Origin: Saccharomycopsis crataegensis
Taxonomy: Eukaryota; Ascomycota; Saccharomycetes; Ascoideales; Saccharomycopsidaceae
Reading direction: 5' to 3'
DNA: 64,000 bases
Assembly: GCF_037102585.1 (NCBI RefSeq)
Contig: NW_027043838.1
Span: 310,001-374,000, forward strand
Both the position numbers and the translations under genes were made by a program. The notes under the pieces were generated by a model. It was not told the DNA's origin. It saw only the letters and a list, made by a program, of their open reading frames with translations, and did not search any database. Shown here in pieces: positions 1 to 8,870 of the stretch (position 1 is the first letter of the stretch; each line of letters begins with the position of its first letter).

Positions 1-466
1 TAAAATTATTTTCATAAAAATATGTAGCAAAAAAGGTATTGATTTTATGTCGACTATAAATATACATAAATATATAATTTCCACCACTATTGGCACACCT
101 CCCACACATTACCCATAATCTCACATGTCATGTTGCGATTTGACAGTGTGGGGGAAAATCTCTTCTTTTTTTTTTTGCTGTCGCATACATTCTATTATTC
201 TAATTAGTAGTAAATAATTATTATAGGTAACTTTCTTAGTGTTTTAACATTATTTGGATTGTTGTATATAAATATATATATATTATAAACTACATGGAGC
301 TTCATCCGTAAGACACCCAAACAGAAATTGCTAAATGCCTCATAGACAACCATCGTATATGGACTACACACATAGTGCATACCAAATTAGCACCACCGTA
401 CCACAGTAGATCATCTATTGATCTCCAATAGCCTACATTTATCATATTATCATCCCACGTTGTAGA
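1..466. other. Gene-free left edge
   Basis: No credible open frame, tRNA or repeat family is visible. The stretch is AT-rich with TA-rich runs near 265-285. It lies downstream of the minus-strand protease gene ending at 467, so it probably holds that gene's 3' untranslated region and the flank of a gene outside the window. Confidence 0.5.
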
Positions 467-1798
467 TCACTTCAAAAATTCAATCCTCGTCTCGTTGGTG
501 TACTTGGCCTGGGCAATACCTACTTGCTCACTCTCCAAATCATATAATATATACGCCCTTCTCAAAAAAGCGTCCCCGAGGGTCCAAGTTTCCTCTGAAC
601 TCTCCATCAACCCAAATATACACTCACTCTCTTGACTATCCGATTTCCCATTCACATGGAATAACAAATCGGAAAATGGCACAACCACCTCGACCCCCTT
701 GAACTGGAACTGGAAATCCGGTCCTTGGGCATCACAACTGGCTGTGTAATGCATATATTTCGAAGAATACGTAGCATAACTTTCTTGAATTTTAAAGGCA
801 ACCTCCGATGGAGCATATATCAAAGAAGTCCCGGAATCAAGCAACGCAGGATACGAATTGTTGTTGTTGGAGAAATATGATTTATTATTCACCACCACAT
901 CTTGCAATTCCACATAAAACGCCATGCTCTGATTCACCGCATACCCTGAGCCATCAATCTTTACTAGATCCAACATTGGTAATGATGATCCTTGATATTT
1001 TGCATGGTCAATGGCCCCAAATAAAATTGACCCTCGTTCTGAATCGGCGGAGCTCAAGAATAGCGAATACCCAGCCCGATCAATATAACCTTCTTTTTTC
1101 AACCTTATTGGGAAATTATCATACCGAAACCCTCCTAATCCTTTTGCCTCAAGCTCCAGTTCCGATAAACTGATATCTCCTCTGGCCATTGCGTCCAAAA
1201 TCCACACCAGCGCTTCGTTCAGAGGGAACCCAATCCCAAACACCCCGAACCCCGCGGTATGTGATTGGGCTAACCCAAAGATGAATTGAGGAATCTCAAT
1301 ATTATTCAATTGCAAAGTATCATCAGCCCATATTCCTTGGGCCTGCAGCAGGTCGCTATAAGCGATCCGGAAGTTTGGGTGGTATTCTTTGGCACTCGAA
1401 GATGAGTTCATATTATAAGACCCATAAACTGATGATATTTCTTGAGCATTGTTGGAAGATGAGCCAGGAATCCATAAGTCCAGTGACCCTGTATCGACAG
1501 AAACTTTGAGTTTCTGGGGTGGAGTCCCCATTTGGATTTCCGTCATATAGGTTGAATATTCATTCTCAAGCTCGAATAGAAGGTCCTGGGCACTAACATT
1601 TCTAGAGTTCTTCGATTGAATACCAAGAGATGGTGATGATAGAACCTCACTAGCTGAAAGATTGAAAGTTGGGGAGCTTCTAACGATATCAAAATCCAAA
1701 ATAATTGGTTGACGTGGTTGTCTTTTGGTGATCGGGAGGGCTTGTGAAGCAATTGATAGAAGAGTCAATGGGATTATAAATGACAGTAGCAATATCAT
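467..1798 (-). CDS. Secreted aspartic protease with an altered flap
   Basis: A pepsin-family (A1) endopeptidase of the yeast secreted/yapsin type, 443 residues. It has a hydrophobic signal peptide (about 1-20), a short propeptide with a Lys-Arg Kex2-like site at 25-26, and two catalytic motifs: DTGS with D102 and DSGTS with D321. No GPI tail is seen; the protein ends in a charged segment, so it is probably released. The conserved C-terminal block (LGDAFLRRAYILYD) closely matches the proteases at 4878-6632 and 17050-18222, so the three are paralogues. The flap, YGDGS in those two, is here Tyr-Ser-Asp followed by two CTG codons (150 and 151). Read as Ser, this gives YSDSS; read as Leu, it would put Leu where the family has Ser. 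Both flap glycines are missing, so substrate preference may differ. Exact orthology is not assigned. Confidence 0.88.
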   Translation of the reverse strand: MILLLSFIIPLTLLSIASQALPITKRQPRQPIILDFDIVRSSPTFNLSASEVLSSPSLGIQSKNSRNVSAQDLLFELENEYSTYMTEIQMGTPPQKLKVSVDTGSLDLWIPGSSSNNAQEISSVYGSYNMNSSSSAKEYHPNFRIAYSDLLQAQGIWADDTLQLNNIEIPQFIFGLAQSHTAGFGVFGIGFPLNEALVWILDAMARGDISLSELELEAKGLGGFRYDNFPIRLKKEGYIDRAGYSLFLSSADSERGSILFGAIDHAKYQGSSLPMLDLVKIDGSGYAVNQSMAFYVELQDVVVNNKSYFSNNNNSYPALLDSGTSLIYAPSEVAFKIQESYATYSSKYMHYTASCDAQGPDFQFQFKGVEVVVPFSDLLFHVNGKSDSQESECIFGLMESSEETWTLGDAFLRRAYILYDLESEQVGIAQAKYTNETRIEFLK

Positions 1799-2721
1799 TT
1801 TATTTTGTCTTAAAATTTAATATCACTTCGGTTTGAGTGTTAAATAATGAACCCTTGGAAAGAACATAAATATAGTCCCGATAACCTCAGGATATTTCTG
1901 ATTATTTATTCATATCGTTCATAATATCCCACCAAGGCCATCATCGCCGTACCTCTTGGGGGTTATAAGAAGCACCCTTTCGAGTATTAACACTGGTGGC
2001 CATCGATCAACTTGAGTCATGCAATCATGCGGCATCGATGTTATCGGGAATGGAGGAGATCCAGGATTTTGGCCCGGAATTTTGAAAAGAGCACAGGGAA
2101 GGGTACAGACTTACATTTTCCATAAATATAAATAAATTTAAACATATAAACTAATTAGAAGATAAGATGACTGATTTTATATGGAACCGAATTGTTGATT
2201 GCATTCATCGCTCTTCTTTTTTTGCAGTGCGTAATTATTACGTGGGCACAACAGGAATGCGGCGGTTATGGTGAAAAGTCAATGAGCCAAAAAAAAAGGA
2301 ATGATAGGAAGTATTAATAATAATTCTTTTAGTCTTACATACTTTCTTCTTTCGTGTATCGTTCTTTCTGGATGCCATTTTTAAAAGAGATCCGGCGAAC
2401 AATATTATTCTACCTCTATATGTGGGAATCGACAGAATATTAATGGGTCAACTACAATTGAACAATCAGGAAACTGAAATTCATCAGAACTTTTTTTTTT
2501 TTGTTTTTTATAAAGAACCATTGATAACTATATGTTTAGATTATAATACAGTATAAAGAAATAGAGCAAAAGAAATTTGAAGAAAGCAAAAATAATGCAA
2601 CAGAAAATAATAGTATAAAAGAAAAGACCAAGAAATGAAATATTAAGAAGCAATAATTTTCCAGAAATTATTTAAAAGAAAAGAAATTGAAAATAAGATA
2701 TTTTGAGGGGTTGAATAGCAA
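1799..2721. other. Gene-free interval between protease and Crh-like gene
   Basis: About 920 bp with no supported gene. It contains the promoter of the minus-strand protease (right next to 1798) and the 3' flank of the Crh-like gene. It is A/T-rich with short homopolymers, including a T run near 2492. No repeat family was recognised. Confidence 0.5.
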
Positions 2722-3819
2722 TCACAATATCAATGAAGATAAGGCCAATCCAATCATACTGAAGATGCTGACTCCTGAATAAACATTAGCATTGTTCAGT
2801 GACTCAGTAGATGCCGAACTAGAAGATGTGGAAGATGAGCTGCTATTGGTAGAAGTGGATAATGATGTAGCAGTTGATGTGCTAGATGCAGAAGTAGTGG
2901 ATTCCGAAGCTGCTGAAGCAGAAGTAGTAGCAGTTTCAGTAGAAGAACTAGCAGCAGCAGTAGTAGTAGTGATAGAAGATACGGCAGAAGAAATAGAGGA
3001 GGAAGCGTTTTCCCTTTTGCTGATTGATCCAGACACCCAATCTCCCAAATCTTTAGGATAAGTGACTTTAACGTTACCGGAAGTGGTAATGGAGTCCCCA
3101 GAAGTGATTACTTCGACATTTCCATTGGATGATTGATAAAATTTACCTCCAGTATAATCTTGAATTGTGATACTCTGTAAATAAGTGCTGTGCTTAGTGT
3201 TACCAGTGCTGGCTGTACTTTCAATCATGAAGTTAACGGTATCTGGAGTGGTTGGCCAGTTAGCAATATCGATAGGATTAGTTAATTGGTCTTTGAACAT
3301 CACTTTTTCAATTTGATCATCGACAAGCCAGGTGATCTTTTCCGAAGTCCATTCCATACTATACTTGTGGAATTCTTGGCTCAAATCTTTGTAAGTTTCT
3401 ATGATGTCCTTATCGGCATGGGTACCGTTATAAGAGCCGATGATTTGGGTAGGTTTGGCACCGCTGATAAGCAATCCAAGACCAGATTTCGCAGCACTTA
3501 ATTTAAAAGAGGTGATGACTTCACCAGCGGCAACTTTGGCAACCCAATCACAACGACCGTACCACATCACGAATTCAGAGGTGATGATCGAGGCCTTACC
3601 GGCATCTTCGATGGTAAGAACCGCCTGAGACAGGTCGGTAGACGCTTGAGGACCAGTACGGGAGAAAACTTTCCAAATGGATGGTGTGTCAACATTGTTG
3701 AATTTGAAAGTGGTGGCAGTAGTGGTTCCAAGACCAACGGCTTCTCCAGTGAAATCACTGGATGCGGACACAATAGTGAGGAGTGAGAGGACTATGAGTT
3801 TGAACGTGGTGGAAATCAT
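2722..3819 (-). CDS. GPI-anchored Crh-like (GH16) wall protein lacking catalytic residues
   Basis: A 365-residue protein with a signal peptide (1-19), a GH16/Crh-like domain (about 20-225), a Ser/Thr-rich stalk (about 265-340) and a hydrophobic C-terminal tail typical of a GPI signal. Family match rests on segments such as 'FHKYSMEWTSEKITWLVDD', which align with the Crh1/Utr2 chitin-glucan transglycosylase core. In active Crh enzymes a DEIDIEWLG-type motif carries the nucleophile and acid/base Glu. Here the aligned segment (112-120) reads SGLGLLISG, with no acidic residue at all, so the protein is very probably catalytically dead. It may be a structural wall protein or a carbohydrate-binding one. 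It lies between two aspartic protease genes on the same strand. A TATA-rich stretch sits directly upstream of the ATG (about 3825-3850). Confidence 0.75.
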   Translation of the reverse strand: MISTTFKLIVLSLLTIVSASSDFTGEAVGLGTTTATTFKFNNVDTPSIWKVFSRTGPQASTDLSQAVLTIEDAGKASIITSEFVMWYGRCDWVAKVAAGEVITSFKLSAAKSGLGLLISGAKPTQIIGSYNGTHADKDIIETYKDLSQEFHKYSMEWTSEKITWLVDDQIEKVMFKDQLTNPIDIANWPTTPDTVNFMIESTASTGNTKHSTYLQSITIQDYTGGKFYQSSNGNVEVITSGDSITTSGNVKVTYPKDLGDWVSGSISKRENASSSISSAVSSITTTTAAASSSTETATTSASAASESTTSASSTSTATSLSTSTNSSSSSTSSSSASTESLNNANVYSGVSIFSMIGLALSSLIL

Positions 3820-4877
3820 TGTTATTATATCTATATATAAATAAATATCTTTCTTTCTTGTTATTGTTATTCTGATAGAGAATCAATAATATGATATGGA
3901 AAAAGTAAGTTAGAAAGAGGCAGGAATTTTGAAGATTTTATATCGGAGTGGAATCTTGGCCTTCCTTCATGTTGGCAAAAATTCTGCGTTGCACAAATGT
4001 ATTATGCAGAAAAGGTCCTTGGAATTGGGTTCTAAAAAGAATGCCGATTTAGCGAGCCGTTCGCATATACATTCCCCGAGGCTTGCGAATATAAATAGTA
4101 ATAATATCATTGGCTATAATATTTTTATTACATATTTTAGAAATATAGTTGTCTTTTTAGGATTTCAATGGTGGATGAGGGAAAAAAAAAATTGAATATA
4201 GAGATAGACAACAAGTGGGGGAAAAATGGCCAAAGCTTTGATGCGACCTAAATCATGCTAAATTGGCAAATCTCATTGGAATGAAAGAATTTCCCCAAAA
4301 ATACCATATTTGGTAAATATCGATGGGGTTAGTCTGAAAATAACTTCCAAAAATAGCATACTGCGGTGGTGACTACACTCTGGGAAGAATTTTACCATTT
4401 CTAGAACCGCAGCAAAGAGAAGAAAGGGGAAAACAAAAATATCAGAAGATTGTTAGAATTCTACAGGTCTACAGAGTACTTCAATATATATAAAGACGAA
4501 ACAAACGCACTCACGTATAATAAGAAACACTTTAGATAATAAAGTTAAATATAAGGACAGTAGTACAGACCCCCCAACATGGCTGTAAGCTCAGGATGGT
4601 TCATTACTTATATATGCAACATATGAAAATCAGTGAAATAACTACCTAAAGTTACAATTTGCCCCTCTGTGTAAGGTTGCAGTGTCCAATTATATGGTCT
4701 TACCAAAAGTGCAATCAATCATGTGTGTATTAGAATATAAATAAAAGAAGAAAATGAAAAGAAAACAATGAGAAGAAGAAAAGAATAGAATTAGTCCACT
4801 TTTTCACAGAACGACCAGTTAGAAAAGTGAACTATGGATGAATGTAAAATATTTGCATTGAATAATAATACCCTTTT
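3820..4877. other. Gene-free interval between Crh-like and protease genes
   Basis: About 1 kb with no ATG-initiated frame that looks coding. An 88-codon frame at 3929-4195 starts only with TTG and has no recognisable product. The interval should contain the Crh-like gene's promoter and the 3' end of the protease at 4878. Confidence 0.5.
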
Positions 4878-6632
4878 TCACATCATTTCGATATCCGTAT
4901 CATCAGTATATAGGACTTGCGCCATCTTGATGTAACTATTTTCGATATCATAAAACACATACGCACTTCTCAAAACCACGTCACCCAAAATATAAATATC
5001 TTCATCGCTATCCATGACCCCAAGAATACACTCACTGCTAGAAAGGCTAAACACTAAATCAGAAAATGGAACTGTAATGGTGAGATTATCATCAAACGAT
5101 AATTTGAGATCGGCACCAGTAGCATCACAAGATATCACGTACCCACCAAGAATAGCGGAGTAGGTACCGCCATAATAATTCCCGATAGATTCGGTAATGG
5201 CGGTTGGAGCATAGAACAAAGTCGTACCAGAATCCAAAAGGGCAGGATAGCTAGTCGAAGCAAAAGTTTCTGAATCGGCATTGGAAACTCCATTTAAGTT
5301 CACAAAGAATGCCACCGGTTCTGAAGTAGTATCACCAGCATCATCGACATCTTGAATTGCCAAAGTCCCCAAATTTCCCAGGTATTTAGCATGATCAATC
5401 GCCCCAAACAACACTTCACCACTGTCGGCATCTGTTGATCCCAAATAAAGAGAATAGCAAACAGAATTGATGTACCCTTGGTTTTTCAACATCACCGGGA
5501 AGTTATCATAAGTAAATCCTTGAGCAGCCTCGTTACCAATCATTCCAATTCCAAATACCCCCTGCCCGGCGGTTTGTATGGTGGCGTCTCCGAATTCCAT
5601 TTGGGTGATGGAAACATCACCCAAAGTTAAAGTATCAGTAACCCAATTCCCAGTGGCCAGAGAGCCATCGCCATAAGTAATGGAGAACCCAGCTTTTTTG
5701 AACTGGTAAGTGGATGACGCAATAGACGAGTAAGTGCCATAATCACTTTGAGTACCGTATCCTGGAACCCAAAGATCGGAAGAGCCAGTATCAAGATCGA
5801 CTTCGATGGTCTGTCCAGGAGTACCGAGAAGAATGGTGGCAATGTACATTGAGTATTCATTTTCGATGGAGACGGCCACTCCTGAGGAAGTTGCCGATGA
5901 GGTATCATAAGTGTTGGAAGCGGATGAGCCAGAATAACTACTAGATGAGCTAGTTTTGGAGGTGAATGTAGACGAAGAAGCAGAAGCCTTCGAGGTGAAT
6001 ACAGACAAAGAAGCTGTAGAAGTCTTCAAGGTGGTATCAGAAATAATACCAGATGAGCTACTTTTGGAGATGGATGCAGAAAAAGAAGCCGCAGAAGTCT
6101 TTAAGGTAGTGTCAGAAATGATATTGGTAGAAAGCGTTGATGACAAAGCCAATGATGAGTAACTAGGTCCGGAATTTGGAGTGGTCCCCTCTGCTGTGAT
6201 AGAAATAAGTGGTGCAACAGTTTCTGTACTTCTTGTGTGAGCATCTGGCAGAATTAATTCAGAAACTAGATCACTAAAATCTAAAAATGACATTGTTTCC
6301 AGGCTAGTTTCTGGTGAAAACATAGATTCGGGGAGCAAATCATCGGCACCATAAGTTACAGCAGCAGCAGAAATATCAGATGTCAAAGCAGAAGCAACAT
6401 AGTCTTGTTGACGAAATTTACGACGTCTGTTTCTGAGGATTTTATTGGGAATATTATCCATGGTTTTAATCTTGGATTCATCAATTCTGGTAACTTGAAA
6501 TGCGATCTTGATTGGGCCGGCTGATAATAATGATGAGGAAGTATTGTGCTCAGCAGCAGCAGCAGCAGCAGCAGCAGAGCCCAAGTACCCCAAAAGTAGA
6601 AGCATTGAGGATAAATTTAAGGTAGATACCAT
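4878..6632 (-). CDS. Secreted aspartic protease with Ser/Thr-rich pro-region
   Basis: A 584-residue A1 aspartic protease. The signal peptide is unusual in carrying a run of eight Ala (20-27), encoded by a GCA/GCT repeat. A basic cluster (RNRRRK, 67-72) could be a processing site. Residues about 150-250 are a Ser/Thr-rich segment holding two imperfect copies of an 'IISDTTLKTS' unit. The catalytic domain follows with D281 (DTGSS), flap YGDGS and D467 (DSGTT). The C-terminus is soluble (ends IEMM), so no GPI anchor is predicted. The low-complexity segment lies before the first catalytic Asp, so it is either part of a long propeptide or an N-terminal glycosylated arm. It is a paralogue of the proteases at 467-1798 and 17050-18222. 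Confidence 0.9.
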   Translation of the reverse strand: MVSTLNLSSMLLLLGYLGSAAAAAAAAEHNTSSSLLSAGPIKIAFQVTRIDESKIKTMDNIPNKILRNRRRKFRQQDYVASALTSDISAAAVTYGADDLLPESMFSPETSLETMSFLDFSDLVSELILPDAHTRSTETVAPLISITAEGTTPNSGPSYSSLALSSTLSTNIISDTTLKTSAASFSASISKSSSSGIISDTTLKTSTASLSVFTSKASASSSTFTSKTSSSSSYSGSSASNTYDTSSATSSGVAVSIENEYSMYIATILLGTPGQTIEVDLDTGSSDLWVPGYGTQSDYGTYSSIASSTYQFKKAGFSITYGDGSLATGNWVTDTLTLGDVSITQMEFGDATIQTAGQGVFGIGMIGNEAAQGFTYDNFPVMLKNQGYINSVCYSLYLGSTDADSGEVLFGAIDHAKYLGNLGTLAIQDVDDAGDTTSEPVAFFVNLNGVSNADSETFASTSYPALLDSGTTLFYAPTAITESIGNYYGGTYSAILGGYVISCDATGADLKLSFDDNLTITVPFSDLVFSLSSSECILGVMDSDEDIYILGDVVLRSAYVFYDIENSYIKMAQVLYTDDTDIEMM

Positions 6633-7192
6633 TTTTGAAATTGGAATATACTAGAATACTACTGTACTGATTAACGATGGAACCTTGTTGGAATATTATG
6701 GGGGGTATCACTATTTTTTTTTTGATTCAAGGACTGAAGAAGAATATTGTTACCACTAGATGATATATCAATATTTCAGTAGTCTAAATAAGCAAGCACA
6801 AGCAAAGTAGAATGGGTATCACTGGTCGTTTATGATATGATTATCGGCAGAACTGGCTCATATAACAACTAATCTGAAGTGTCTTTTCCAAAAAAGAAAA
6901 TCAACAAACACACAACTTTTGTTAATATACAAAAAAAAAAAAGTAAATAACGAACTATTTTGATCAATTCAGGAACGAGGTATAATTTTATTTATACTTT
7001 TTCAAAAAATCTGTCAGGGTTTAAATAGACGGTAATTAATTCTTCTCAGGTACAGTCAGTCTGTGCAGATCTGAAAAGCATTCGACACACAACTTTAAGG
7101 TACGTCATTCTCTTTGCTTATTTTTACACCGACTCAAGACAAAGAATTCAAACGAATCAGTAACAATACGGAAGATAAGTATACGGGTGTTC
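6633..7192. other. Divergent promoter region
   Basis: About 560 bp between the minus-strand protease and the proposed plus-strand spliced gene at 7193. Homopolymer T and A runs lie near 6715 and 6932. An open frame continuous with the proposed exon at 7193 extends back to about 7039 but has no ATG. GTACGT at 7098 resembles a donor site but has no clear partner. Confidence 0.4.
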
Positions 7193-7699
7193 ATGATACG
7201 TTTGAAAGCCGACAAGAAGACTTTAAAGTAAGTTGATGTCAGGATAGTCTGCACAAAAGGCTTTCTGAGACTTATTTTGTTTTTGATTTTTTTCAAGTCT
7301 TTCCAAATTAGTACATGGGCTTATCCAAAAACGACTAATTCTATTACTTAATTCTTCAACAAAACACATATGTAATAGCATTAATACTAACATGGGCAAC
7401 GCGCACAAAAAATCAGGACGTACATCCAATTTGTCGCGCCTGCAAGGATTGATGGTCGTGTCAGCATGTATACTGATATATCCAGAGACACGGGTTATGG
7501 AGTTTTTTGTAGATTTGAAAATCTTTGTACAAACTTACTCTTACAATCAATACAATATAAGGAACCACCGACAGAAAAAAAGAAAAAGTGTAGAATAAAA
7601 GAAGTCCGTGGACAAGAACAGCTCCGTTTCAAACTTACGGTCTCTCTGGGTCTGGGAAAAGTTACCACAAATTACTTCATTAATCAAAGACATTATTAG
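7193..7699 (+). CDS. Spliced small protein of unknown function
   Basis: Two exons are proposed: 7193-7227 and 7417-7699. The donor is GTAAGT at 7228-7233, the branch site is a perfect TACTAAC at 7385-7391, and the acceptor AG is at 7415-7416, 25 nt after the branch A. The exons join in phase, with AA plus G making a Lys codon, to give a 105-residue protein starting MIRLKADKKTLK and continuing into 'FVAPARIDGRVSMYTD'. The second exon is open throughout and has a protein-like composition (basic 'EKKKKCR', aromatic and Cys residues). Two CTG codons near the end would be Ser in this yeast. I do not recognise the family and see no signal peptide or membrane segment. The 3' end converges on PFD1 with a long A run between them. 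The start is the first ATG in a frame open back to about 7039. Confidence 0.55.
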
Positions 7700-7768
7700 T
7701 TCGCTATAATACATCACCATTTGGAAAAAAAAAAAAAAAAAAAAAAAAACTATCCCCAGACGGTCTAA

Positions 7769-8434
7769 TCACTTCTTTTGGAAAATCTTGGTCATTCCAT
7801 CAACAGTATTATTCAATGTCGTCTCGACATAATTCTTCTTAATTTCCAACGCCCTGATTTCTTCTTTCAAGTCCTTATTTTCTTTAGTCAATTCTTCGAT
7901 ATAGTCTTCCCCCTTCATTGTCACAAATGCTTTACCAACACCTTTCCAGACTTTTTCATGGACGAGTTTCTTAGTTTTCTCGTCGCAAAGTTCGTCTATG
8001 GTCAATTCATTGAGTTTAATATTGTTGGTGCGTCGCTGTAATTGAACATTCACCATCTGGTACTCTGCCTGGTTCTTTTGAAGTGATAAATTCATCTCCG
8101 AAAGGAGCTATGTAAAGTGTTAGTAAGTCGTCTCCTTTTTATTGTTCTGTTCATAAGTATTGGTCGGGTTGCGATAATTATCTGATTGAGGTATTGGTAA
8201 GATCCTAATGATTTGGGATAGGTATTGTGCGAAGGCAAGCTTCATTCCTGAGCAAAGAAATAGAGCTTTCTCTCCTGTCTTGACCATTATTGTGAGGCGC
8301 ATCAAATAATATCACAAATAACACAATATCCTGAATCTACCCTTCTCCTGAAACTCAAAAGACTGTATATTTCAGGCTCATAAAAAGTTAATCTTGAAAC
8401 CTACTTTTTGCAATGCTTCGGGATTCATTGACAT
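7769..8434 (-). CDS. PFD1: Prefoldin subunit 1 (two exons)
   Basis: A beta-type subunit of the hexameric prefoldin co-chaperone, which passes unfolded actin and tubulin to the TRiC/CCT chaperonin in the cytosol. Exon 1 (8405-8434) encodes ten residues, MSMNPEALQK, and is followed by a GTAGGT donor. The 297-nt intron (8108-8404) has TACTAAC close to its acceptor, and exon 2 (7769-8107) starts LLSEMNLSLQ. The phase is intact and the protein is 122 residues, close to yeast Pfd1 (109). The two coiled-coil helices flank a short strand region, and segments such as 'VWKGVGKAFV' and 'IKKNYVETTL' match Pfd1. Starting at the internal ATG at 8095 would cut off the N-terminal helix. Confidence 0.88.
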
Positions 8435-8870
8435 GATCAGTGATATTTGTGTGAATACTGAGGTAAATTTTCAAAACTTATGTATTAGAGGAATGTGATT
8501 GATAAGTACACCCTTAACTTCGATAAAGGTAACTTGTATATAAGAGTTCTGACTGTCACTACTGATGTTGTTAACTGGAGAAAGTGAAAAAAATCAAACG
8601 CTGCAGTTCATAGTTACCCGACGCAAAATACAGTGGTGGCGAATCTTCGGCATTGGGAGAAAATCAACTGAAGAACGACAGGCAAGAAGACTCTGAGTCC
8701 TATATACCTAATTGTTATTACCAAAAAGCGTACCACAAAATTGCTTCCTTTGTGTCGAATTGAAGACTTGGATTTGCTATTTGTCTTTTTTTTTTTTTTT
8801 ATTCTCCTAACTTTTTTTTTTGGGTGCTTCTTAAAATAAAAAAACTGGTGATTGCAAATCAACTTCCATA
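8435..8870. other. Divergent promoter of PFD1 and YME1
   Basis: About 435 bp shared by two divergently transcribed genes. Poly-T tracts lie at about 8788-8801 and 8811-8820, just upstream of the YME1 start. No binding site was assigned. Confidence 0.45.

Noticed and set aside
3929-4195. 88-codon plus-strand frame
   Set aside because: It starts at TTG, has no homology that I can see and lies in an AT-rich promoter.
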